A stretch of DNA of 64,000 bases, from positions 286,230-350,229 of the forward strand of contig JBEULL010000018.1 of assembly GCA_041287365.1 (NCBI GenBank), read 5' to 3'. The notes below the pieces were generated by a model. The model was not told the origin of the DNA, did no database searches, and saw only the letters and a list, made by a program, of their open reading frames with translations. Position 1 is the first letter of the stretch. Each line of letters opens with the position of its first letter. Shown here one piece after another: positions 9,265-17,460 of this stretch. This DNA comes from JAQVIJ01 sp041287365. GTDB lineage: Bacteria; Desulfobacterota; Dissulfuribacteria; Dissulfuribacterales; DYLC01. The translations under genes and the position numbers were made by a program.

Positions 9265-10685
9265 AACCAGAGCCAGTTACTCCGCAAAAACTATTGATAA
9301 TTGACGACGAACCGGACCTGTTGCTGGGTCTGAAGCGTCTGTTGCAGCCTTATTTCAGGCAGGTTCAGGTAATGACAGCCGAATCGCCTCACACCGCATT
9401 GGAACTCATTAAAAATGAGACCGTGAATGTAGTACTGAGCGATATTCGTATGCCAGGCATGGATGGAATGGCCCTGCTTCAAATGCTGAAGAAGAACGCA
9501 GCTCCTCCTACCGTAGTGCTCATGACCGCCTATGGCACCATAGATCTGGCCATCGATGCCTTAAAGCAGGGTGCCTATGACTTTCTCACCAAACCATTGG
9601 ACGAAGACAGGCTTGTTCACACTCTGCAAAAGGCCCTGGAGCGCCAGCAACTGCTGGAAAAGACCTCGCTTCTGGAAAAAGAGTTGCATCAAAGAAAAGG
9701 ACTTGCCGATACATTCATCGGCACCAGCCCTGCCCTCAAGAAGGCTATAGATACCATCGCCCTTGCCGCCGGAACCGATGTCCCTGTGCTCATAACCGGC
9801 GAAAGCGGCACAGGAAAAGAACTGGCTGCAAAGGCCCTGCATTCATGGAGTAACCGCAGCGCCCACGAATTTGTTGCCATCAACTGCGCCGCCATGCCCG
9901 CAGAACTCCTGGAAAGCGAGCTCTTCGGTCACAAAAAAGGGGCATTCACTCATGCCATAGCCGATAAAAAGGGGCTTTTCGAACTTGCCGATAAGGGTAC
10001 CCTCTTTCTCGATGAAATAGGAGATATGCCCCTTACGCTTCAAGCCAAACTACTGCGTGTGCTGCAAGAGGGAGAGATTCGTCCCATTGGAGACAACCAC
10101 ACCAGAAAGGTGGATGTTCGAGTTATAGCTGCTACAAATAAACCCATCAAAACCATGTTGGAACGAGAGGAATTCCGGCAGGACCTCTTCTTCAGGCTCA
10201 ATGTCATCGAGATACAGATGCCTCCATTGCGAGAGATGCGGGAAGACATTCCCATCCTGGCGCAACACTTTTTGCAACAATTTTTGAAGGAAACCGGCAT
10301 GCCTCCCAAAACCTTTTCAAGAGAGGCCCTGATTCAGCTTTCCACCTGGCATTGGCCTGGAAATGTCAGGGAACTTCAAAACTTGGTGAAACGGGCTGCC
10401 ATTTTCAGCTCAGGTGACACGATTCTACCGGAAGACCTGCAGATTCCAGCCAAACGCGGCTGTGCCGGCGGAGACTTAAACGGCCTGGTGAACATGCAGT
10501 ATCATGAGGCCAAAGAAACGGTCATGCGTACCTTCACAACGCAGTATCTCACTCAAATACTGAGGTCCACCAACTGCAACATCACACTGGCCGCCAAGCG
10601 CTGCGGCCTCGAACGCCAGTCCCTGCAACAGCTCATTCGACGCTATGGAATCAGTGTGGACGAAATAAAAAACACTGCAAACTAA
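9261..10685 (+). CDS. NtrC-family sigma-54-dependent response regulator
   Basis: The 474-residue protein has a receiver domain with Asp61 (LSDIRMPGMDG), an AAA+ domain with Walker A (ITGESGTGKE, about 178-187) and Walker B (GTLFLDEIGD), and a C-terminal Fis-type helix-turn-helix (NITLAAKRCGLERQS). The sigma-54 contact loop reads GAFTHA (227-232) instead of GAFTGA. The last Gly is the variable position in this family, so activity is still likely. It is the cognate partner of the overlapping kinase, and the best target is the sigma-54 promoter 155 bases downstream. Confidence 0.94.
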   Translation: MKPEPVTPQKLLIIDDEPDLLLGLKRLLQPYFRQVQVMTAESPHTALELIKNETVNVVLSDIRMPGMDGMALLQMLKKNAAPPTVVLMTAYGTIDLAIDALKQGAYDFLTKPLDEDRLVHTLQKALERQQLLEKTSLLEKELHQRKGLADTFIGTSPALKKAIDTIALAAGTDVPVLITGESGTGKELAAKALHSWSNRSAHEFVAINCAAMPAELLESELFGHKKGAFTHAIADKKGLFELADKGTLFLDEIGDMPLTLQAKLLRVLQEGEIRPIGDNHTRKVDVRVIAATNKPIKTMLEREEFRQDLFFRLNVIEIQMPPLREMREDIPILAQHFLQQFLKETGMPPKTFSREALIQLSTWHWPGNVRELQNLVKRAAIFSSGDTILPEDLQIPAKRGCAGGDLNGLVNMQYHEAKETVMRTFTTQYLTQILRSTNCNITLAAKRCGLERQSLQQLIRRYGISVDEIKNTAN

Positions 10686-10755
10686 ATCTTGCACTGCAAA
10701 TAAAAAAATACAGCAATACCCCTGTTACAGCACCCTAACCTTTGAGATCTGACTG

Positions 10756-10772
10756 GAAATCAAGCGGATTTC
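10756..10772. promoter_or_regulatory. candidate upstream activator site for the NtrC-type regulator
   Basis: A perfect inverted repeat GAAATC-N5-GATTTC is centred about 100 bases before the predicted sigma-54 transcription start, the usual distance for enhancer sites of this family. Only one copy was seen, so this is a weak call. Confidence 0.4.
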
Positions 10773-10840
10773 ATGGGGTTTTCAAGGCATTTCACACAAT
10801 TTTCCATCATATTCCATATAATTTTCCAATTTTAGTTCAA

Positions 10841-10854
10841 GGCACAACTGTTGC
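10841..10854 (+). promoter_or_regulatory. sigma-54 (-24/-12) promoter
   Basis: GGCAC-N5-TTGC with exact GG-N10-GC spacing (GG 10841-10842, GC 10853-10854). Transcription would start near 10866 and read the YeiH-like permease. The adjacent NtrC-family gene supplies the expected activator. Confidence 0.75.
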
Positions 10855-11027
10855 AATTTGAAGCCATGCAGCGACATCTTGCGGCCTGTTTTCATTTCTA
10901 TTGCAAAGGAGGGCGACCATGGCATAAGATTTCACTTCATTCCGGCGTTTTTTAAATAAATTTGACAAGATTTTTTTACAAAACCATCACCTTTCATTAT
11001 CGACACAACTGCACAGAGGAGGTTTCC

Positions 11028-12779
11028 ATGGCAGAAATCGAAGAAAAAAAGGGATTGATCAGTGAAGATTGGCTGTCCTTGATTCTGGGCCTCATCGTCT
11101 TTGTCCTCTCACTTGGAGTCTTTCAGAACATGGACATTCTTGGCTGGGGCGTCACAACAAAGATGTGGACGAATCCAGGAAAAATAAACGGTGTGGTCTC
11201 CAAGGTCTATCAGCCGCTCAAGGGTGAAATAACCAAGATAGACGGCAAGACCCTGGTCATCAAAAAATCCGATGGCAAGGAGGAAAAGGTAACGGTAGAA
11301 GACGTATCCCGCTATAAAGTGGGGGACAAGTATGAAAAAGACGGTATCTCCGGCAATACCGCCCTGTTTCTCACCTTTTTGGCCATGCTGGTCTTGATGG
11401 GCTTTGGCGCCCTGCTCTTGGGTGCAAACCTGTCTCGCTTTCTCATAGGCTTTACAGCAGTCTTCTGGATCAGCTATCTATGTTGGGTTTTGGGGCACTG
11501 GGCCTACATAGCAGCCACCAAGGCGGATCTCGCCAAGTTCAATATTCCATGGTCACTCAGCATGACCGGTGAGTTCGGCTTCATCATCGCCCTGGTTGCA
11601 GGCCTCATCATCGGCAATTTCGTGCCAAAATTGGCCGACTTTATGAAAGAGGCCGCGCGTCCAGAACTCTACATCAAGACAGCCATCGTCATTATGGGCG
11701 CTACACTTGGACTCAAAGCCGCTCAATCCTTCGGTCTGGCCACCAACATCATGTTTCGCGGGCTTTGCGCCATAGTGGAGGCATATCTCATCTACTGGGC
11801 ATTCACCTACTGGGTGGCCAGAAAATACTTCAAATTCAGCCGTGAATGGTCGGCGCCACTGGCCTCGGGCATCTCCATCTGCGGAGTCTCGGCTGCCATA
11901 GCCACAGGCGGAGCCATTCGAGCCAGGCCTGTGGTACCCATCATGGTCTCTTCCCTGGTGGTTATCTTCGTGGCCATTGAAATGATCATCCTGCCGTTTA
12001 TCGCTCAGGTCTTTCTTTGGAAAGAACCATTGGTGGCAGGCGCATGGATGGGTCTGGCAGTGAAATCCGACGGTGGTGCCATTGCAAGCGGCGCCATCGC
12101 AGACTCATTGATTCGTGCCAAGGCCATGGATATGACGGGCATCAACTATGCAGAGGGATGGATCACCATGACCGCAACCACGGTCAAGATGTTCATCGAC
12201 ATCTTCATAGGCGTGTGGGCCTTTGTACTGGCCATCATCTGGTGCACCAAGATCGATTGCAAACCAGGCCAGAAGACCAGCGCCATTGAGATATGGAACC
12301 GCTTTCCCAAGTTCGTTATAGGCTATGTACTCACATTCTTCATTCTGCTCTTTATATGTTGGCCGGCAGCCAAGACAGTAGGTCCTACCACTGACCAGAT
12401 GAACAAACTGAAGGTGGAGATACAGAGCATCGAAAAACAGGTGAGCGGCGCGGCGGCGGAGAACAAGGCAGCCCTTGAGGCCAAACTGACCGATGCCAAG
12501 GCCAAGATAAAAGATATGGAGGCCAGCATCAAGGAACCCAAAAAACTCCTTGATACAGCCAGGCTTTCCACAGAGGAAGGAGATACCTTCAGAAAGCTCT
12601 TCTTCCTGCTCTGCTTCTTCACCATCGGCCTGGTATCCAACTTCAAGAAGCTCATGGAGGAAGGCATCGGTAAACTGGCAGCTGTCTACGCCGTGTGCCT
12701 GTTCGGATTCATAATCTGGATCGCCCTGCTGATCTCCTGGCTCTTTTTCCACGGAGTGAAGCCGCCGGTAATAACCTGA
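11028..12779 (+). CDS. YeiH-family putative sulfate exporter-like permease with two extra domains
   Basis: The start at 11028 is chosen because GAGGAGG precedes it; the frame extends upstream to 10962 without a ribosome site. The 583-residue membrane protein carries the Cons_hypoth698/YeiH core (SGISICGVSAAIATGG, GLAVKSDGGAIASGAIADS). Family members are usually about 340 residues. The excess is a soluble beta-rich insert after TM1 (about 53-107, KINGVVSKVYQPLKG onward) and a coiled coil between late TM segments (about 453-510). Transport of sulfate or another anion is inferred from family naming only. Confidence 0.85.
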   Translation: MAEIEEKKGLISEDWLSLILGLIVFVLSLGVFQNMDILGWGVTTKMWTNPGKINGVVSKVYQPLKGEITKIDGKTLVIKKSDGKEEKVTVEDVSRYKVGDKYEKDGISGNTALFLTFLAMLVLMGFGALLLGANLSRFLIGFTAVFWISYLCWVLGHWAYIAATKADLAKFNIPWSLSMTGEFGFIIALVAGLIIGNFVPKLADFMKEAARPELYIKTAIVIMGATLGLKAAQSFGLATNIMFRGLCAIVEAYLIYWAFTYWVARKYFKFSREWSAPLASGISICGVSAAIATGGAIRARPVVPIMVSSLVVIFVAIEMIILPFIAQVFLWKEPLVAGAWMGLAVKSDGGAIASGAIADSLIRAKAMDMTGINYAEGWITMTATTVKMFIDIFIGVWAFVLAIIWCTKIDCKPGQKTSAIEIWNRFPKFVIGYVLTFFILLFICWPAAKTVGPTTDQMNKLKVEIQSIEKQVSGAAAENKAALEAKLTDAKAKIKDMEASIKEPKKLLDTARLSTEEGDTFRKLFFLLCFFTIGLVSNFKKLMEEGIGKLAAVYAVCLFGFIIWIALLISWLFFHGVKPPVIT

Positions 12780-12824
12780 TTCACACTTCTAACGTTTCAG
12801 GGCAGCCGACTGGTATTCTGGAAT

Positions 12825-12845
12825 GGGCAGGCACATGGCCTGCCC
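12825..12845 (+). other. strong hairpin between permease and small membrane gene
   Basis: GGGCAGGC-ACATG-GCCTGCCC is a perfect 8-bp stem with no T tract after it. It may stabilise or attenuate the mRNA between the two genes rather than terminate it. Confidence 0.4.
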
Positions 12846-12903
12846 CTACATAAGATGATATGTGTTAACCTCACACAAAAATTCTCTTGAAAGGAGTAGC
12901 TAT

Positions 12904-13065
12904 ATGGCAGAGGATACCAAACTTGTAGAAGAGATAAAAAAGATGGAATATGAGCCGTTACTTCCAGCGGAAATTCAGCTCATCCGTTGGAGCATAGGCA
13001 TAGGCGCAGGTGGGCTGCTGTTTCTCTACTGGCTGTCCCAGGTCCTGTTTCCAGGCGGGCATTGA
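12904..13065 (+). CDS. small single-pass membrane protein
   Basis: A 53-residue protein starting at 12904 behind AAAGGAG, with a charged N-terminus and one TM helix (SIGIGAGGLLFLYWLSQVLF). It is not recognised by name. Its position directly after the YeiH-like permease, before a terminator, suggests an accessory subunit of that transporter. Confidence 0.75.
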   Translation: MAEDTKLVEEIKKMEYEPLLPAEIQLIRWSIGIGAGGLLFLYWLSQVLFPGGH

Positions 13066-13134
13066 ACAAAGATCATCGAAGGCATGATGTTAAAATACAT
13101 CGCGACGTGATTGAAAATACATCATCGCAATAAG

Positions 13135-13160
13135 AAAGGCGGCTCTCAAGCCGCCTTTTT
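13135..13160. terminator. rho-independent terminator between convergent genes
   Basis: AAAGGCGGCT-CTCA-AGCCGCCTTT followed by more Ts. It lies between the small membrane gene (+) and the chemoreceptor end (minus) and could work in both directions. Confidence 0.85.
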
Positions 13161-13184
13161 ACGATTCACTACATTTTATATTTA

Positions 13185-15644
13185 TTACCTCACACCTTTT
13201 TCCGCCAGAAACGGCCCGTATTTTTTGTCTGTAATGCAGATATGGTTCTGCAGCCAGTTCTTGAGAAAATTCAGCAGCTCCAAATCCACTGTGGCGTAAC
13301 CTTTCTCGAACTTCTCCTTGAAGGCAAGCACCTTTTGCACCAGGTCTGCGTGAATGGCCTTGTGGGCATCGGTGTCTGGATAGCCGTGCTTGTCGAAATA
13401 ATCCTCTTCAGTCTTGAAATGAAAGACCGTGTATTCCGCCAGTTCATTCAAGACCTTGGCTGCGGCATCCTTTCCTATGCCTTGCTTTATACCGGCATAA
13501 ATGGTGTTCACCATGGCCACCAGCTTCTTGTGCTGTTCGTCTATGGAAGGAATGCCCACACTCAAATTCGGACTCCACGGCATGAATTCAGCGGATTGTG
13601 AAGGGTTATGTAACTGCCTCTCCGCCTGCGGCTGTGCTGAAGATGTGCGCCTTCTTGAGGTGGGTTCGGCCTTCATACCCTGTAATGCATGACCTCCTGC
13701 GCCTTCACTGCCATTTTTTGGGTCTTCAAGAATAGTCAACAATGAATGTAACAAAGAGATAGTCTGCTGGAAAAATGGGTCTATCTGGTTTTTGAAATAA
13801 TCCAACATACGATCCCGTTCACCCGCCGCGATCATGCGCTGCAACTCCACAACATTGCGATGCATGGAGTCATGCACGGGCTGCAATTTCAATATTACAT
13901 CCGCTATGCGAGAAGATGCAGGCTTATAACCGTCCAGAAAACGTCCAAGGCCACAGCGATGAGGATCGGTCTCCACCTCAAAGGGCACAAACTCGATCAC
14001 GCCTGCAATTACCTTATCCCTCCACTGCATGTGCTGGTAAATAACGGCCTTTATACGGGCGCTGTCCGCCAGGCTTGCAAGCAATGAGGAAAGCAGACTC
14101 GGCTCCACTTTGATCTGAGACATCAACACAGCGGTCTCTGCTACAACGCTTTCCATACCATAGGCATTGGCCTCTATCTCCCTGCGCATTCTCGAGAAAC
14201 GAGAGGCCTGTTCCAAAAGCACCTCAGAGTCCTTCATCACACTTCTGGCGCCTTCAGCGGCCCTTTCGATATTGTGTGTGATTTCAGAGACAGTGGCGGT
14301 CTGTTCCTCCGTAGCGCTGGCAATGGTGCTAGCCAGGTCATTCACCTCGCTTACAGCCTGTGTAATACGCTCCACTGAATCCACTGCGTGCTGAGTATCG
14401 GCTTGTATCGTGGTGATCATACGGGTGATCTCCTCCGTGGCCCCTGCCGTCTGCTTGGCCAGTTCCTTCACCTCATTGGCCACTACCGCAAAACCCTTGC
14501 CTGCCTCACCTGCACGAGCGGCCTCGATGGTGGCATTCAGGGCCAAAAGATTGGTCTGAGATGCTATGTTGTTGATAACTCGAATGATATCACCGATCTT
14601 TTCTGAACTTGTGGACAGGCTCTGAATAGCCGACTGCGCCTCGGCGGTCTGAGTCTGGGCGTCGTTGGCCTTCTGCGCTGTAATTGCCACGCTGTGCGCT
14701 ATCTCATTGGTGGCGGTGGACATATCCTTGGTGGCCTGAGCGATGGTCTCGAGGTTGCTGGAGGAGGTCTGGGCCGACTGCTTCACCTTATGAGAGACGG
14801 CCAGGATCTCATCCGCATATTGAATAAGCCGGTCTTTATTTTTATTGAGAATAGAGGCCACGCTCTCCACCACTGCATTTTGGGCATTCATGGTGTTGAA
14901 CTGTCCGATCATGGTGGAGGAAAGGGCGTTACACGCAGATGCAAGACGCTGCACCTCCGAAGGCCCTTCTACGGGCAGACAGGTCTGAAACCTACCCTGA
15001 CCTGCCTCCTGAATGGCGATCACTACCCTTTCCAGAGAGGCGATCATGAAACGCCTTACAAAAAAGGTGACCAAAATAATGAAACATATACCACCTGCAA
15101 GAGTGACATACTGAAAATATTGGGCGTATCGGTCTTTTTGAAGAGAAGATGCCTCAAATGCCTTGGTCACTGCATCCGCCTGCTTAAAAAGGGTACCGTT
15201 GGTCTCGTTCATGGCTGAAACTGCCTTTTTTACATCTTCCGCATTTGGCTTTTCATTTAGAACAACAGCGATATGGGCTGAAAACGGCTTCCACAGCCCT
15301 TCCAGTTTATTGAGCTCGGAAAACAATGCCTCATCAGTCACAGCAGATAACCCCAGTTCTGAACTGCCGTTTTTGAGCCCTTGTAACGATTTTTCAAAGA
15401 GCTGCGAGGCATTCTTCAGTTCGTTCAGGTGTGAGGCATCGCCTGTTACCATGTAGGCATTGGCGGCCTTGGTCATCTTTTGAGAGAGCATGCGCTCACG
15501 GCCAGCTATGTTTATGGCTATGGTATCCGAGCCATGTAGATAAATGAGAAAAAAATTGAGGGAAACGGTGACAATAGTGGCCACAAACATGATGGCCACC
15601 AGGGCCGGGACCAGAAATGAAATAGAGTAAAAACGCCTGAGCAT
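13185..15644 (-). CDS. methyl-accepting chemotaxis protein: PilJ-type sensor, CZB and C-terminal hemerythrin
   Basis: The 819-residue protein has TM1 (about 8-33), a PilJ/type IV pili-like ligand domain (AGRERMLSQKM), TM2 (about 175-196), an MCP signalling hairpin (NIASQTNLLALNATIEAA, about 355), a chemoreceptor zinc-binding domain near 535-600 (His in YQHMQWRD, RCGLGRF, VHDSMH) and a complete hemerythrin domain near 690-815 (EQHKK, FHFKTEE, AHKAIH, NHICITD), with all iron ligands visible. It should report oxygen or redox state plus zinc/hypochlorite-type cues to CheA. A GGAGG ribosome site precedes the start. It sits beside the flagellar genes. Confidence 0.95.
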   Translation of the reverse strand: MLRRFYSISFLVPALVAIMFVATIVTVSLNFFLIYLHGSDTIAINIAGRERMLSQKMTKAANAYMVTGDASHLNELKNASQLFEKSLQGLKNGSSELGLSAVTDEALFSELNKLEGLWKPFSAHIAVVLNEKPNAEDVKKAVSAMNETNGTLFKQADAVTKAFEASSLQKDRYAQYFQYVTLAGGICFIILVTFFVRRFMIASLERVVIAIQEAGQGRFQTCLPVEGPSEVQRLASACNALSSTMIGQFNTMNAQNAVVESVASILNKNKDRLIQYADEILAVSHKVKQSAQTSSSNLETIAQATKDMSTATNEIAHSVAITAQKANDAQTQTAEAQSAIQSLSTSSEKIGDIIRVINNIASQTNLLALNATIEAARAGEAGKGFAVVANEVKELAKQTAGATEEITRMITTIQADTQHAVDSVERITQAVSEVNDLASTIASATEEQTATVSEITHNIERAAEGARSVMKDSEVLLEQASRFSRMRREIEANAYGMESVVAETAVLMSQIKVEPSLLSSLLASLADSARIKAVIYQHMQWRDKVIAGVIEFVPFEVETDPHRCGLGRFLDGYKPASSRIADVILKLQPVHDSMHRNVVELQRMIAAGERDRMLDYFKNQIDPFFQQTISLLHSLLTILEDPKNGSEGAGGHALQGMKAEPTSRRRTSSAQPQAERQLHNPSQSAEFMPWSPNLSVGIPSIDEQHKKLVAMVNTIYAGIKQGIGKDAAAKVLNELAEYTVFHFKTEEDYFDKHGYPDTDAHKAIHADLVQKVLAFKEKFEKGYATVDLELLNFLKNWLQNHICITDKKYGPFLAEKGVR

Positions 15645-15723
15645 TCACTTCCTCCTTACAAAAAAAGTCATTGACAGATTTCTTTAATACGTATCATGAC
15701 ATTGCGCAATAGGAAAACCACAC

Positions 15724-15756
15724 TGCCCCTATGGGGCACCCCTCTACAAGAAGGGG
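15724..15756. other. two adjacent GC-rich hairpins downstream of fliW
   Basis: TGCCCC-TAT-GGGGCA (15724-15738) and CCCC-N10-GGGG (15739-15756). On the minus strand they follow the fliW stop by about 80 bases and are trailed only by a short TTTT, so they are a weak terminator candidate for the flagellar operon. Confidence 0.4.
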
Positions 15757-15832
15757 AATACTCAGATTCTGCATTCTGCGCTTTACCGAGTTACGAAATA
15801 AAAGGAGGATAAGAAGAAAATAAGGAAAAGAA

Positions 15833-16282
15833 TCAGGCGCATTTTTCCTTCTGACACTCAGAATTCAGGGGATACTGTACTGGATAACTATTGGGATCCA
15901 AAACCACCTGCATGCCCAGCCGCTTTTCTGTATTGATCACCACAGGGCCCAGCAGATTAGCCGTGATGCATTTTGGGTTGTCCTTTGGAATGGTTACAAT
16001 GAGCAATGTCTCGGCCTGTTCAGCAGTTGTCATTTCCAGTTCCTCCTGAACATTATCGGGTATATCGAACACGTAGTCGGCCAGACACACAGAAGGGGTG
16101 ATGGCCACAAATGCCAGTTCAGGCATGTCCACGCTCTGCAACCAGAAAAAAGGAGAATCTTGTCTGTGCGGAATGAGCACATAACGCTTCTGTTCAGGGA
16201 AACCAAGTATACCGTGTTTGAACAGAATGATGTCCTGGTCAGTGATATCGAGTGTGCCAAAACGCATTGTTTCTAGTTTCAT
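15833..16282 (-). CDS. fliW: flagellar assembly factor FliW
   Basis: A 149-residue FliW protein (MRFGTLDI, GILGFPE, LLGPVVINTEKRLGMQVVL). FliW binds flagellin and also antagonises CsrA allosterically. The start at 16282 is chosen for its AGGAGG ribosome site; the frame extends upstream into csrA without one. csrA ends 1 base upstream. This is the classical csrA-fliW pair of partner-switching regulation. Confidence 0.95.
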   Translation of the reverse strand: MKLETMRFGTLDITDQDIILFKHGILGFPEQKRYVLIPHRQDSPFFWLQSVDMPELAFVAITPSVCLADYVFDIPDNVQEELEMTTAEQAETLLIVTIPKDNPKCITANLLGPVVINTEKRLGMQVVLDPNSYPVQYPLNSECQKEKCA

Positions 16283-16283
16283 T

Positions 16284-16517
16284 TCATTCCTCCTTTGTGG
16301 AAACGATGGCATCCAATGCCTGAATATCCGCTGGGGCATCGGCCGCCAATCTGTTCTGTTCCTGAATACGAAGATAAATCTCGTGTCTCAAAATAGATGT
16401 ATTGGATGGAGCGATTATTCCCAACTTCACCTGGTTGTTTCGAATCTCCAGCACCTTGATCTCTATGTCATCACCTATGCAAATCTTTTCCTCTACCTTT
16501 CGTGTCAATATCAGCAT
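16284..16517 (-). CDS. csrA: carbon storage regulator CsrA
   Basis: A 77-residue RNA-binding protein (MLILTRKVEEKICIGDDI, VKLGIIAP). It represses translation by covering GGA-containing leaders, classically the flagellin mRNA. It is linked with fliW and flgL/flgK, so it acts in flagellar homeostasis here. Confidence 0.96.
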   Translation of the reverse strand: MLILTRKVEEKICIGDDIEIKVLEIRNNQVKLGIIAPSNTSILRHEIYLRIQEQNRLAADAPADIQALDAIVSTKEE

Positions 16518-16544
16518 GGCAGCCTCCCTGCTTCCATTATGGTC

Positions 16545-17444
16545 TTATTTCAGATAGTCTGCAAGGCTCAATCCCATCACCTTGGAGGCGGCGCCAAGGG
16601 CTGCCTGATAACTCACCTGTTTTGTCTGAAGATCGGTAACGGCCTTGACCATGTCAGTCTCTTCTATATTTGACAACCTTTCCTTGTTGGTAAGAGAGAG
16701 TGTGAAGGCCATATCCGTTTTGTTGGTTAGGGTGTTGTCCTGAGCGCCTATCTGAGAGATCAGAGAATTGACCTTTTCTATGGCAGTATCTATGTCTCCC
16801 AGCGCAACCTCTATGTCTCCTCGGCTGTTGGCGTTCAGACCGTCGTTTAGCAGTTTCAGACCATCGAACACACCGGTGGCCATAAAGGCGCTGTGACCGT
16901 CGATATTGATCTTCTGCGTGGTGCCGTCAGCCACCGTGATCTTCAGGTCGTCCTGATTGCCATTATATTCCACTGTGCCGTCCTTGTTCAGCATCAAAGG
17001 CGTCACACCGGGCGGATAATCCGTGGTGCGGGACCCGGCCAGTATGTATCTGCCGCCCAATTTGGTGTTGCCCAGAGTCGCCACTTCTTCCATTATCGTC
17101 TTGATTTCAGCTGCAATGGCCTTTCTGCTTTCCGCGCTCTGACTGTCGTTGATGCCCTGAACCGCCAAAGACTTGGCCCGCAAAAGCCGGTCCTGTACCT
17201 GCGTAAGCGTGGTTTCCGTGGCAGTGGTCCATGCCTTGCCATAGGTGATATTGCGCTGATACTGATCTGTGTCAGAAATGGCGTTGCGAATGGCCTGAGC
17301 ATGGGTCATGGCTACGGGCTCGTCCGATGGTAGTCTATATATCTTGCCCGAGGATATGGAGGCATTGGTCTTGTCCAGACTCTCCGTCAACCGGTTCAGA
17401 TCGGTATTGATTCTGCTGTAGATACTATTCAGAGTGATTCTCAT
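16545..17444 (-). CDS. flgL: flagellar hook-associated protein 3
   Basis: A 299-residue FlgL homologue with flagellin-like N- and C-terminal helical ends (MRITLNSIYSRINTDLNRL; KQVSYQAALGAASKVMGLSL). It forms the hook-filament junction. It lies 16 bases after flgK in the same operon, behind an AGGAGG site. Confidence 0.93.
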   Translation of the reverse strand: MRITLNSIYSRINTDLNRLTESLDKTNASISSGKIYRLPSDEPVAMTHAQAIRNAISDTDQYQRNITYGKAWTTATETTLTQVQDRLLRAKSLAVQGINDSQSAESRKAIAAEIKTIMEEVATLGNTKLGGRYILAGSRTTDYPPGVTPLMLNKDGTVEYNGNQDDLKITVADGTTQKINIDGHSAFMATGVFDGLKLLNDGLNANSRGDIEVALGDIDTAIEKVNSLISQIGAQDNTLTNKTDMAFTLSLTNKERLSNIEETDMVKAVTDLQTKQVSYQAALGAASKVMGLSLADYLK

Positions 17445-17460
17445 GTTAATTCACCTCCTG

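Larger units (their letters stand above)
10686..11027. other. 342-base intergenic region between the NtrC-type regulator and the YeiH-like gene
   Basis: No real gene is present. It contains a GAAATC/GATTTC inverted repeat (10756-10772), repeated ATTTTCCAT-like AT-rich stretches (10798-10832), a sigma-54 promoter (10841-10854), and a very strong ribosome site (AAAGGAGGG, about 10906-10913) placed before a two-codon frame ATG GCA TAA at 10919-10927. The real permease start is 11028. Confidence 0.7.

Noticed and set aside
10962..11027. Upstream extension of the YeiH-like gene from 10962
   Set aside because: No ribosome site, it starts close behind the sigma-54 promoter region, and the first TM fits a start at 11028 with GAGGAGG.
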